This document shows, piece by piece, positions 16,974 through 25,072 of a stretch of 64,000 nucleotides of DNA (position 1 is the stretch's first letter; every line of letters starts with the position of its first letter). The position numbers and the translations under genes are program-made. Where the stretch lies: contig DASPXV010000114.1 of the NCBI GenBank assembly GCA_035637115.1, positions 4,306-68,305 on the forward strand, written 5' to 3'. This stretch comes from JAICSD01 sp035637115. GTDB taxonomy: Bacteria > Acidobacteriota > Vicinamibacteria > Vicinamibacterales > 2-12-FULL-66-21. The notes under the pieces were generated by a model. It worked only from the letters and a program-made list of their open reading frames with translations, did no database searches and was not told where the DNA came from.

Positions 16974-17750
16974 ATGAGCAAGAGCACAGATTCGATCGTG
17001 GAATGGCTGCGCCAGCGCGTTGCGCAGTCCGGGGCACGCGGATTCGTGTTCGGTTTGAGCGGCGGCATCGACTCGGCGGTCGTCGCGCGTTTATGTCAGT
17101 CGGCCGCTCCCAGCAACGTCGTCGGCGTGCTGATGCCCTGCCACACCGATCCGCGCGATGAAGCGGATGCGCGGCTCGTCGCGGATCACTTCCAGATCCC
17201 GACCCTGCGCCTGGATCTTGCGCCAGCGTACGATCAGTTCACGAAGGTTCTCGGGGAGGTCGTGAGGACGCTTCCGCCGGAGCATTTTCCCGGTCCCGCG
17301 CACGCGACCGAGGACATCAAGGCGCAGCTGCCGCTCGTGAACGTCAAGCCTCGCCTGCGGATGACAACGCTCTATTACGTGGCGAACACGCTGAACTACA
17401 TGGTCGCGGGCACGGGGAACCGCAGCGAGCTTTCGATCGGCTACTTCACCAAGTATGGTGACGGCGGCGTGGACCTGCTGCCGATCGGCAACCTTTTGAA
17501 GAGCGAAGTCCGGGCGGCCGCTCGCGATCTGGGCGTCCCGGAGGCGATCATCGAAAAGGCGCCGAGCGCCGGGTTGTGGCTCGGTCAGACCGACGAAGCA
17601 GAAATGGGCTTCACTTATGCGGAGCTGGAGAACTACCTAATGAAGGGACCGCAGACGGTGTCGCCGGCGCTGGCGATGCGGATCGAGCGCCTGATGCGCG
17701 GGAGCGAGCACAAGCGCGCACTCGCACCGACTCCTGGAGCGGAGCAATGA
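16974..17750 (+). CDS. nadE: NH3-dependent NAD(+) synthetase
   Basis: 258 residues, the single-domain size, with no N-terminal nitrilase (glutaminase) domain. The PP-loop is FGLSGGIDSAVVARL (~24-38). VAGTGNRSELSIGYFTKYGDGGVDLLPIGNLLKSEV and EKAPSAGLWLGQTDEAEMGF are diagnostic of the ATP/NaAD site. It amidates nicotinate adenine dinucleotide to NAD+ in the last step of NAD synthesis. Its stop overlaps the next gene's start (ATGA). Confidence 0.95.
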   Translation: MSKSTDSIVEWLRQRVAQSGARGFVFGLSGGIDSAVVARLCQSAAPSNVVGVLMPCHTDPRDEADARLVADHFQIPTLRLDLAPAYDQFTKVLGEVVRTLPPEHFPGPAHATEDIKAQLPLVNVKPRLRMTTLYYVANTLNYMVAGTGNRSELSIGYFTKYGDGGVDLLPIGNLLKSEVRAAARDLGVPEAIIEKAPSAGLWLGQTDEAEMGFTYAELENYLMKGPQTVSPALAMRIERLMRGSEHKRALAPTPGAEQ

Positions 17751-20419
17751 TCAAGAAGGTTCTTCCGCCTAGAGGCGGAAGCTACGCAGGACTCGTTGCC
17801 GCGCTCGCGATCGCCTTGCTGTTCGCGCACCCGACGGCGCAGCAGGCAGTCCCCACCCCCGAGCAGTTCTTCGGGTTCCGCATGGGCACGGACAACAAGC
17901 TTGCGCGCTGGGACAAGATCGTCGAGTACCTCCGGCAGATCTCGCAGACGACGGATCGCGTCCGCTTTCGCGAGCTCGGAAAATCCACGAACGGCAATCC
18001 GTTCATTGCACTGGAGATCGCGAGCCCGGACACGCTGAAGAACCTCGATCGCTACAAGCAGATCGAGCGGAAGCTGTACTTCCAGGGGGGCGCGCCCACC
18101 GATACGGAGCGTGACGAGATCTTCCGGCAGGGCAAGGCGGTCGTCGCGATCACGACGACGATTCACGCGACGGAGATCGGCGCGTCACAGATGGTCGTCG
18201 AACTCGTCCATCGGCTGGCGACCGACAATTCGCCGGGCGTGAAGAAGATCCTCGACAACGTGATCTTCGTGCTCGTGCCGAGCCTGAATCCCGACGGGCA
18301 GATCATGGTGACCGACTGGTTCAACAAGAACCTCGGCACGCCGTTCGAGACGAGCCAGATTCCCTACCTGTATCACCCGTACGTGGGCCACGACAACAAC
18401 CGTGACATGTACATGTTCACGCAGAAAGAAAGCCAGCACACGGCGAAGCTGCTGTGGCACGACTGGTTCCCCGCTGTGTGGCTCGACGAGCACCAGATGG
18501 GCAGCAGCGGCGCCCGTATCTTCGTCATGCCCGCAACCGATCCCATCAACGCCAACGTGCATCCGCTGATCTACCGCTGGAATGGAATCCTTGGGCAATC
18601 CCAGGCGGCGGCGCTGGAGGCCGCCGGCAAGGAAGGCATCATCTATAACTCCACGTACACGAACTTCTGGCAGGGGGCCATGGCGTGGAGCGGCTGGTGG
18701 CACAACCAGGTCGGACTGCTCACGGAAGTCGCGAGCGTGCGCGTTGCCGCGCCCATCGACCAGCAGCGCGCCATTCCCGGCCGTGCGGCGGCGCCGGCTG
18801 AAGGTGGTGGCGGCCGAGGCGGCCGCGGCGGCGGCGATACCGGTGGCGTGCTTCCACCGCCCACCGATATCAATTCGCGGACGGAGTACCCGCGTCCCTG
18901 GATGGGCGGCCACTGGACACTCCGCGACATCGTCGATTACGAACTGATCGCGACGATGGCGCTTCTCGACACCGTCGCCGATCGGCGCGAAGCGCTGCTC
19001 CAGCAGATCTACGAGGTCAACCGGCTCACGATCGAGAATGGAAAGAACGGGGATCCGGCCGCGATCCTGATTCCTGTCGAGACGCAGCACGATCCGCACG
19101 AAGCGGCGCATCTCGTCGACAAGCTGCAGATGGCGGGCGTGGACGTGTATCGCGCCGACGCAGCCTTCGACGCGGATGGTCAGAAGTACGCGGGGGGCAC
19201 CTTCGTCATCCCGATGTCCCAGGTCTTCGCGCGTTACGCGAAGGACATTCTCGAAAAGCAGACGTACCCGGAGGTGCGCCGGTCGCCAACGTCACCTCCA
19301 GAGCCACCCTACGATGTCACCGCCTGGTCGCTCGGCATGCTGCTCGGCGTCGATCACGTCGTCGCGCACAAGCCGCTGCCGGATAACGTGAAGCTCACGA
19401 AACTCGACACCGCGCCGAAACTGGACGGGCGCGTCAGCGGCAACGGACCACGCTACGTCTTCGACTACCGCGGTCCGGACGCGGCGAAGGCGATGAACCG
19501 GTTGCTGAAGGACGGCGCGCGGCTCGCGTTCGAATCCGCCGCGAATGGCTCGCGGGTATGGATCCTGAACGCTTCGAAGGCATCGCTTGACGCAGTCGGC
19601 TCGGAGCTCGGCATGCAGATCAAGACCGCGGACGGAACGGCGCCCTCGGGCGCGATCTCTGTAAAGGCGCCGCGCATCGGCATGTATTCCCCCTGGACCG
19701 GCGGGAACATGGACGAGGGGTGGACGCGCTGGGTCCTCGAACAGTACGACTTCAAACTCACGACCCTCCACAACGCGGACGTCCGCGCCGGCAAGCTGCG
19801 GAGCAAGTTCGACGTCGTCATCCTGCCCGACCAGGCGCCGCGCGGCATCGTCGAAGGCTCGTCGGGATCGAACGTGCGTCCGGAGTACCGCGGCGGGATC
19901 GGCGATGAAGGCGTCAGCGCGCTGAAGGAATTCGTCTCGCAGGGAGGCACGCTCGTCACGCTCGGCAGCGCGTCGGATCTCGCGATCGAGCGTCTCGGCG
20001 TTCCGCTGAAGAACCTGAAGGCGGGACTCACGCGGGATCAGCACTTCGCGCCCGGCACGATACTCAATATCGAGGTCGATACGGCGCATCCGCTCGGTCT
20101 GGGGATGCCGGCGGAGACCACGGGCTTCTACAACAACAGCCCGTTCTTCAGCGTCGGCGAGGGCTTCTCGTCGCAGAAGGTGAGCGTCATCGCGCGGTAT
20201 CCGAACACGGGAGTGGTCGCATCGGGGTGGCTGAAAGGGGAGGATCTGATGGCGGGCCGCGCGGCGGTGGTCAGCATTGATACGAACCCGGGCCGCATCG
20301 TCGTGTTCGGCCTGCGCCCGCAGCACCGGGCGCAGACGCACGCGACGTTCCCGCTGCTCTTCAATGCGCTGTATTTGTCCACGGCGGACGGCACCGCCAA
20401 ACCGACGAGCGCGCCCTAG
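17747..20419 (+). CDS. Secreted M14-family zinc carboxypeptidase-like protein
   Basis: 890 residues from ATG 17747, overlapping the nadE stop. A signal peptide (GLVAALAIALLFAHPTAQQA) precedes the M14 domain: the zinc motif H-A-T-E in IHATEIGASQ (~145), PSLNPDG and the second ligand area WLDEHQMG. A Gly-rich linker (~350-365) follows, then a long C-terminal part resembling a glutamine-amidotransferase/ThuA-like fold (FDVVILPDQAPRGI, GGTLVTLGSASDLAI). Expected to act on extracytoplasmic peptides. The first codons contain a short perfect palindrome that also occurs in two other genes of this window, so the N-terminus (VLPPRGGSYAG) may be partly repeat-derived. Confidence 0.85.
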   Translation: MIKKVLPPRGGSYAGLVAALAIALLFAHPTAQQAVPTPEQFFGFRMGTDNKLARWDKIVEYLRQISQTTDRVRFRELGKSTNGNPFIALEIASPDTLKNLDRYKQIERKLYFQGGAPTDTERDEIFRQGKAVVAITTTIHATEIGASQMVVELVHRLATDNSPGVKKILDNVIFVLVPSLNPDGQIMVTDWFNKNLGTPFETSQIPYLYHPYVGHDNNRDMYMFTQKESQHTAKLLWHDWFPAVWLDEHQMGSSGARIFVMPATDPINANVHPLIYRWNGILGQSQAAALEAAGKEGIIYNSTYTNFWQGAMAWSGWWHNQVGLLTEVASVRVAAPIDQQRAIPGRAAAPAEGGGGRGGRGGGDTGGVLPPPTDINSRTEYPRPWMGGHWTLRDIVDYELIATMALLDTVADRREALLQQIYEVNRLTIENGKNGDPAAILIPVETQHDPHEAAHLVDKLQMAGVDVYRADAAFDADGQKYAGGTFVIPMSQVFARYAKDILEKQTYPEVRRSPTSPPEPPYDVTAWSLGMLLGVDHVVAHKPLPDNVKLTKLDTAPKLDGRVSGNGPRYVFDYRGPDAAKAMNRLLKDGARLAFESAANGSRVWILNASKASLDAVGSELGMQIKTADGTAPSGAISVKAPRIGMYSPWTGGNMDEGWTRWVLEQYDFKLTTLHNADVRAGKLRSKFDVVILPDQAPRGIVEGSSGSNVRPEYRGGIGDEGVSALKEFVSQGGTLVTLGSASDLAIERLGVPLKNLKAGLTRDQHFAPGTILNIEVDTAHPLGLGMPAETTGFYNNSPFFSVGEGFSSQKVSVIARYPNTGVVASGWLKGEDLMAGRAAVVSIDTNPGRIVVFGLRPQHRAQTHATFPLLFNALYLSTADGTAKPTSAP
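17762..17785. repeat. Palindromic element copy 1 (inside M14 signal-peptide region)
   Basis: Perfect 9-bp arms CTTCCGCCT and AGGCGGAAG with a 2-base AG loop, followed by CTAC. It is in frame and codes LPPRGGSY. Same arms, orientation and CTAC tail as 38413-38436; degenerate relatives at 52249-52385. Confidence 0.7.
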
Positions 20420-20420
20420 A

Positions 20421-20443
20421 AAAACGGGGACAGTCCCCGTTTT
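20421..20443. terminator. Bidirectional hairpin terminator between convergent genes
   Basis: AAAACGGGGA-CAG-TCCCCGTTTT: perfect 10-bp stem with a 3-base loop and flanking A/T runs on both strands, between the M14 stop and the lyase-like stop. It can serve both convergent transcripts. Confidence 0.8.
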
Positions 20444-20453
20444 GAGGGTTCGA

Positions 20454-21647
20454 TCAACGCCCGCTGCTTTTCGCGACCTCCACGGCGTACACATGCGTCG
20501 CGCCGTGCATGGTGGACCGGAAGACGATCCACTTCTGGTCCGGCGTGAACGTGACATTCGGCTCGAGCTGGTAGTCGTGTTTGGACAGGTCGACGAGCCG
20601 CTCGCCCTGCAGCTTTCCGTCCGTCGGCGTGAAGACATAAATCCACTGGCCATTGCCGGGAGCCGCGACGCTTCTCGGCCCACCGCCGTCGCCCGCGAAC
20701 AGCTTCCCGTCCGGGGAGGCGTTGAAGTGCACCGACCATTGGCTGCGCTCCACCGAGTATCGCGTCCGCTTGCCGGTGTCGACCTCCACGCCGGCGAGCC
20801 AGAACACCTTGCTCTTCGGCGTCTGCAGGTCGTACCAGATCGTCTTTCCGTCCGCGCTGAAGAACTCGTGGCCGGCGATCTCCATGTCCATCATCCGCTC
20901 GTGCATCAGCTTCCGGTTGGAACCGTCCGTACGAATCGTCCAGATGCGGTCGACTTTGTGCCACGGACCCTCGTGGCAATACATGATGAGCGTCGGATCC
21001 GTCGGCGACATCTGCACGTGATTGAGCCAGTCGTTCGACTCATAGACGATCTTCAGCTCGCCGGTCGCGACATTGATCGTGTACAGCGCCATGGGCAGCC
21101 GCGCGGCCCAGCGCGCTTCGAGGCTCGACTCCTGTGGAGGTGGCGTCGCGAGCGGATTCGGCGGTGGCGGCGCGGTGGAACGCGGCGGAGCCGGCGCGGC
21201 GGCATCCGTACTCTTCACGAAACTGCCGGCGAGCAGCGTCTCGTCGGCACTCAGTCCGAAGCCTGATCCGCCGCGGATACGTGAATCCTCGAGGATTCTC
21301 CGCGTCGCGCCCGTATCGACGTTCGTCGCGTACACGGCGCCGCCCTTCATATAGAACGCCTGCCGCGTCTTGCGGCCCACGACGAGACTGCTCACGCGTC
21401 CTTCGACGAGCGGCGCGATCGTTCTCGTCGCGAGCGCGATCGTGGCGAGCCCCTGCGGTGTCGACACCACCATCTTGTCGCCCGTGGCCGTATAGGGATT
21501 CTGATGGAAGTAGAGGCTGGCGGTTCCGGGCTGATCGGAAAGCCGGATCACGCGATGTCCGGTGGTCTCGATCCATTCGCGCGGCGGATCGTCCGCGGTT
21601 GACAACGAACCCGCAAGAACGATGGCCAGGAACGCGTGTCGCAGCAT
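20454..21647 (-). CDS. Oligogalacturonate lyase-like beta-propeller protein (PL22-like)
   Basis: 397 residues from ATG 21647, which shares a base with the upstream stop; GTG one codon earlier is possible. A signal peptide (LRHAFLAIVLAGSLSTA) suggests export. WLNHVQMSPTDPTLIMYCHEGPWHKVDRIW matches the conserved His/Gln-rich core of oligogalacturonide lyases, and WD-like blades (FSADGKTIWYDLQTPKS, FNASPDGKLFAGDGGG) fill the rest. A Pro-rich insert lies at ~158-180. True lyases cleave unsaturated pectin oligomers; substrate and activity here are inferred. Last gene of a minus-strand operon that otherwise encodes regulators and a transketolase-like protein. Confidence 0.7.
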   Translation of the reverse strand: MLRHAFLAIVLAGSLSTADDPPREWIETTGHRVIRLSDQPGTASLYFHQNPYTATGDKMVVSTPQGLATIALATRTIAPLVEGRVSSLVVGRKTRQAFYMKGGAVYATNVDTGATRRILEDSRIRGGSGFGLSADETLLAGSFVKSTDAAAPAPPRSTAPPPPNPLATPPPQESSLEARWAARLPMALYTINVATGELKIVYESNDWLNHVQMSPTDPTLIMYCHEGPWHKVDRIWTIRTDGSNRKLMHERMMDMEIAGHEFFSADGKTIWYDLQTPKSKVFWLAGVEVDTGKRTRYSVERSQWSVHFNASPDGKLFAGDGGGPRSVAAPGNGQWIYVFTPTDGKLQGERLVDLSKHDYQLEPNVTFTPDQKWIVFRSTMHGATHVYAVEVAKSSGR

Positions 21648-22126
21648 CACCTAAGAGCGGATCGTAGCGGTTTCCGTCGATCCCTCGCCGCGAAGAGGCG
21701 GAACTTGAGGACGGTTGCGCCGAGGACAATGAAGGCGCCGTCCGCGAGCGCGGTCGGCGCCGCAACCCGGCAGCCGTTCAGTATCGTGCCGTTCTTGCTG
21801 CCAAGGTCTTCCAGAACCGCGCCGCCGCTCTCGACGGTGATGCGCGCGTGGTGGCGCGACACGCCGACGTCATCCACGAAGATCGCGACTTCCGTAGTGC
21901 GTCCGAGGATGTGCGGGCCCTGAGAGAGTCCGACCTCACGATCACCGATGATGATGCGGCACGATACTGCGCCGGTGGCAGCCGGAAGGGACGCGGCCGA
22001 TGAGGTCCTGACGTCGCCGCAGAAGATGTAGCGGGCGCGATAGACCTCGCCCATCCCGCCCGCGCCGATCCACCCGACGATTTTGTACGGCCCGAATCGC
22101 GTGCCGGTGGCGATGCCAGGAATCAC
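21647..22126 (-). CDS. FHA protein with a truncated Ser/Thr kinase head (chimera)
   Basis: 159 residues. The first ~32 (TRFGPYKIVGWIGAGGMGEVYRAR) are the glycine-rich loop that begins Pkn-type kinases, but no catalytic Lys, HRD or DFG follows. The sequence switches to YIFCGDVRTSSAAS, matching the end of a winged-helix domain (GYAFCGETSVAGPS) in the adjacent 22123-22776 protein, and continues as a full FHA domain with GRTTEVAIFVDDVGVSRHHARI and LEDLGSKNGTILNG. So a kinase 5' end seems joined to the tail of a winged-helix-FHA gene by deletion. It cannot be a kinase; phosphothreonine binding remains possible. It overlaps the upstream gene by four bases (ATGA). Confidence 0.8.
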   Translation of the reverse strand: MIPGIATGTRFGPYKIVGWIGAGGMGEVYRARYIFCGDVRTSSAASLPAATGAVSCRIIIGDREVGLSQGPHILGRTTEVAIFVDDVGVSRHHARITVESGGAVLEDLGSKNGTILNGCRVAAPTALADGAFIVLGATVLKFRLFAARDRRKPLRSALR

Positions 22127-22776
22127 CGCACCGTCTCCACCTGCGTCTCGGTCGAATCAGCGGAGCGCACGCGAAACGTGATGAGCTGCGATCCGAGACG
22201 AATGTGGTCGCCGTCCTGGAGCGGGACGGGAGCGCTCACGCGCGCGTCGCCGCAGAACGTGCCGTTCTTGCTGCCGAAGTCTTCGAGCACGGCCTTGTCC
22301 CCTTCGACCACGATGCGCGCGTGACGGCGGGAGACGGTTGACGCGTCGATCCGGATCGCGACGTCCGCATCACGCCCGATCACGTGCTCGCCGGCATGCA
22401 GAGGGAACCGCTGCGTTCCCCACTCGATCCAGCACCGCGGCGGATGCGCCGCTCGCCCGCTGGGTCCCGCAACCGACGTCTCCCCGCAGAAGGCGTAACC
22501 GAACCGGTGCGCTGTGCGGACGTAGACCGGCTCGTGCGGAGAGTCGTCGAGGGCCTGCCGGATCTCCGCGATCAGGTTTGAAAGATTGGCTTCCGCGACA
22601 AACGTGTCCGGCCACAGCCGCTGTTGCAGGACCGCCTTCGAGATGACGTTCGGCCGCTCGTGCGCGAGCGCGGCGAGGAGATCGAACGCCTTCGGTGAAA
22701 GGTGAATGGCTTCGCCGTCGCGCGTGAGCTGCCGCGTGTCGAGATCCAGCGTGAACGGGCCGAAGCTGATCTTCAA
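22123..22776 (-). CDS. Winged-helix DNA-binding protein with C-terminal FHA domain
   Basis: 217 residues from TTG 22776, preceded by GAGG at good spacing; upstream codons in the same frame run into the transketolase-like gene. An OmpR/PhoB-type winged helix (~1-95: SFGPFTLDLDTRQLTRDGEAIHL, VLQQRLWPDTFVAEANLSNLI, VYVRTAHRFGYAFCG) is followed by an FHA domain (~120-210: HVIGRDADVAIRIDASTVSRRHARI, LEDFGSKNGTFCG). Likely a transcription factor controlled by Ser/Thr phosphorylation through phosphopeptide binding. No intact kinase is adjacent; the next gene keeps only a kinase head. Confidence 0.88.
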   Translation of the reverse strand: MKISFGPFTLDLDTRQLTRDGEAIHLSPKAFDLLAALAHERPNVISKAVLQQRLWPDTFVAEANLSNLIAEIRQALDDSPHEPVYVRTAHRFGYAFCGETSVAGPSGRAAHPPRCWIEWGTQRFPLHAGEHVIGRDADVAIRIDASTVSRRHARIVVEGDKAVLEDFGSKNGTFCGDARVSAPVPLQDGDHIRLGSQLITFRVRSADSTETQVETVR

Positions 22777-22793
22777 GCCGTCCTCGCCATGGC

Positions 22794-25064
22794 TTATCGA
22801 CTGAGACGGGCGGCGATCGCGTCGGACGTCATACCGTAGTGCGCCCATACTTCCTGGAACGTCTCCGACGGCGCAACGCGCGGATCGATGATCCCCGCAT
22901 GTTCCAGGCGGACCCCTGTGCCGGCGAACTTCCCTGCCGCGTACGCGGCGAATCCTCTCGGTCCCGCTTCGACGGTCCCGATCAAGCCGTCTTCGAGCGT
23001 CAGGATCCGCGTATATCGCGTCGCCATCTCTGCGAGCGCGCCGTCGTCCCCGGGGAAGCCATTGACGATGTGGACGTCAACCGCCATGCCGCGGCTGGAC
23101 AGCGCGTCGGACGCCTGCGCGGCGAGATAGCTCGGCGCGCCGACAGTGAGGATCGCGGTCTTCGCGCCGTCGCGCTTGCGCAACGCGGTCAGCGGCGTCC
23201 ATGGATCGTCCGCGTTCCAGATCGGCATCCCGTCCGTGCCGGTCAGCACCGGCAGGTTGTCGCGCGGGATGGCGACGATGTGCCCGCCGTAGCCGGCGGC
23301 GGCGTCGCGGACGGCGATGAACGCGGCGCGCGCATCCGCCGGAGCGTAGAACCTGCGCAGGAACGGCAGATAGCCGAGCGCCAGGTTCATCCAGTCGAGG
23401 CTCCAGCCCGAGAAGTGATCGCGTCCCGTGCAGGCGCCGACGTGCGCGAAGTGCATGAGCACGTTCAGACCTTCGTTCGGGCCCGTGAGGTTGCGCTGGT
23501 AGCGCCACATCTCGAAGCCTTCGCGCGCGATGCCTTCGAGGAACGCGCCGAAGGTCGAGAAGACGTTCAGCTGCGGCTCGCGGCTGCTGAAGGCGAGACC
23601 GTCCGTGAGCAGCGTGGCGGCCTGCTCCTCGATGCTCATCTCGAAACGATGGCCGTCCGGCAACGCCTTCACGAGCTTTTCGAGGCGCGTCGATGGATTG
23701 AGATCCGCGGACACGACGAAGATGCGGTTCGCGTGCTTCTTTCCAAGCGCTACGTACGCCGCCTCGGAGCCGGCGCGAGGCGAGACCGGCTTATCCGGCC
23801 CGGGGAGCGCCACATCTTTAATGTCCGCCTTGGTGAGCGTCAGGTTGGGCGTTCCCTTTGCCGGCCTCGCGGTCGTCACCACTTTTCGCGGAGCGGCCTT
23901 GCGCAGCGCGTCCAGACGCGCGGATTCACCCGGCGTCAACTGCAGCAGCGGGTTCGCCAGCACCGCCTGCGCGTCGCGCCCCTTCATGCCGCCGTCGTGG
24001 TGCGCTTCGCCACCCGGCAGATCGTTGACGTAGAAAAGGCACTGCAGCATGGCGCGCACGTCGCGGAAGCTCATGAGCGAGCCCGGAATCCAGATGCTGC
24101 GATCCACCGGCACGCCGTGCTCCGACGCGAACTTCCGCGTCTCGTCCACGATGCCGTACTTCTTGCCGAAATCGTCGACGGTGACCGACGGGTCGCTCGC
24201 CGAGCTGCCCCATCCTGTCGGGTAAATCATCGCGGGCTGTCCCGCCTGCGACATGCGGAACGCTTCGCGGTACGCGGCGAACAGCTCGCGGCGATCGTGC
24301 AGCGAGCGGATCTCGAGAATCTTCACGCCGAAGCTCGCGACGATCCCGCGCGGATCCTGATTCATGATGTGGCGCGTGCTGCCCGACAGCTGGATGCCGT
24401 TGCGGTGCATCACGAACGTGATCGGCGCGCGGTGAACGGCGGCCGCGTTGAGGCCGTTGAGCGCTTGTCCCGAAATCCAGCCGGCGTCGCCGGTGTGGCA
24501 GATCACGTGCGCCGCGGCGCCATGGTGCGCCTTCAACCCGAGCGCGAGACCCGTCCCGACTGAGTACATCACGCCCAGACGGCCGGAGCTCAGTTCCGTG
24601 CCGCCGGGGATCCACGAGACGTGTCCGGCAATGTCGAGGCTGCGGCGAAATCCGTCGATGACCCGTGTGCGATCGAGGAAACCAAGCGCGGACAGCGCCG
24701 AGTAATACCCGATGCTCGTGTGGCCGTGCTCGATCGTGAAGTGCGAGCGTTCGTAATCGGTGACCGCGAGCGTCATCAGCAGCGCGGGAATCAACTCGAG
24801 TCCGCCGCCGAGATGATCGATATCGTTGGCTTTCGCCAGCGAGGTCAGCGACTCGATCGCGATACGCGCGGCCTGTTTTTCGAGCGCGCCGAACGCCGCG
24901 TCGTCGTCCGCCGTGAATTCCGCCGATGTCAAGTCCAGCGCGAGCGGCAGCACGCTCGATTCGAAGCGCGGCCCGACGTAGGGAGAGGTGGAAATGAGCG
25001 CGCTGTTGCGCGCGTCCTGTTCGGCTGCCGGCGCGGAGAGCGAATCAAAAGTTCTGGTACTCAA
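22794..25064 (-). CDS. Transketolase-like thiamine-diphosphate enzyme
   Basis: 756 residues. The N-terminal part contains GGGLELIPALLMTLA, HGHTSIGYYSALSALGFL and HTGDAGWISGQALNGLN (ThDP/Mg site, with GD). The middle has the pyrimidine-binding region (FEMSIEEQAATLLTDGLAFSSREPQLNVFSTFGAFLE), and the C-terminal domain follows (AILTVGAPSYLAAQASDALSSRG). The layout resembles single-chain transketolase/pyruvate-dehydrogenase E1-like proteins, but standard transketolase donor motifs differ, so the substrate is unclear. It starts 8 bp after the DUF255 gene on the same strand. Confidence 0.8.
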   Translation of the reverse strand: MSTRTFDSLSAPAAEQDARNSALISTSPYVGPRFESSVLPLALDLTSAEFTADDDAAFGALEKQAARIAIESLTSLAKANDIDHLGGGLELIPALLMTLAVTDYERSHFTIEHGHTSIGYYSALSALGFLDRTRVIDGFRRSLDIAGHVSWIPGGTELSSGRLGVMYSVGTGLALGLKAHHGAAAHVICHTGDAGWISGQALNGLNAAAVHRAPITFVMHRNGIQLSGSTRHIMNQDPRGIVASFGVKILEIRSLHDRRELFAAYREAFRMSQAGQPAMIYPTGWGSSASDPSVTVDDFGKKYGIVDETRKFASEHGVPVDRSIWIPGSLMSFRDVRAMLQCLFYVNDLPGGEAHHDGGMKGRDAQAVLANPLLQLTPGESARLDALRKAAPRKVVTTARPAKGTPNLTLTKADIKDVALPGPDKPVSPRAGSEAAYVALGKKHANRIFVVSADLNPSTRLEKLVKALPDGHRFEMSIEEQAATLLTDGLAFSSREPQLNVFSTFGAFLEGIAREGFEMWRYQRNLTGPNEGLNVLMHFAHVGACTGRDHFSGWSLDWMNLALGYLPFLRRFYAPADARAAFIAVRDAAAGYGGHIVAIPRDNLPVLTGTDGMPIWNADDPWTPLTALRKRDGAKTAILTVGAPSYLAAQASDALSSRGMAVDVHIVNGFPGDDGALAEMATRYTRILTLEDGLIGTVEAGPRGFAAYAAGKFAGTGVRLEHAGIIDPRVAPSETFQEVWAHYGMTSDAIAARLSR

Positions 25065-25072
25065 GGCGCCGG

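Noticed and set aside
20421..20443. AAAACGGGGA hairpin as a mobile repeat
   Set aside because: Only one copy was seen in this window and its position between convergent stops is fully explained by bidirectional termination.
22839..24563. 574-codon plus-strand frame over the transketolase-like gene
   Set aside because: Arg-rich antisense translation without motifs; the minus-strand protein has clear ThDP-enzyme features.
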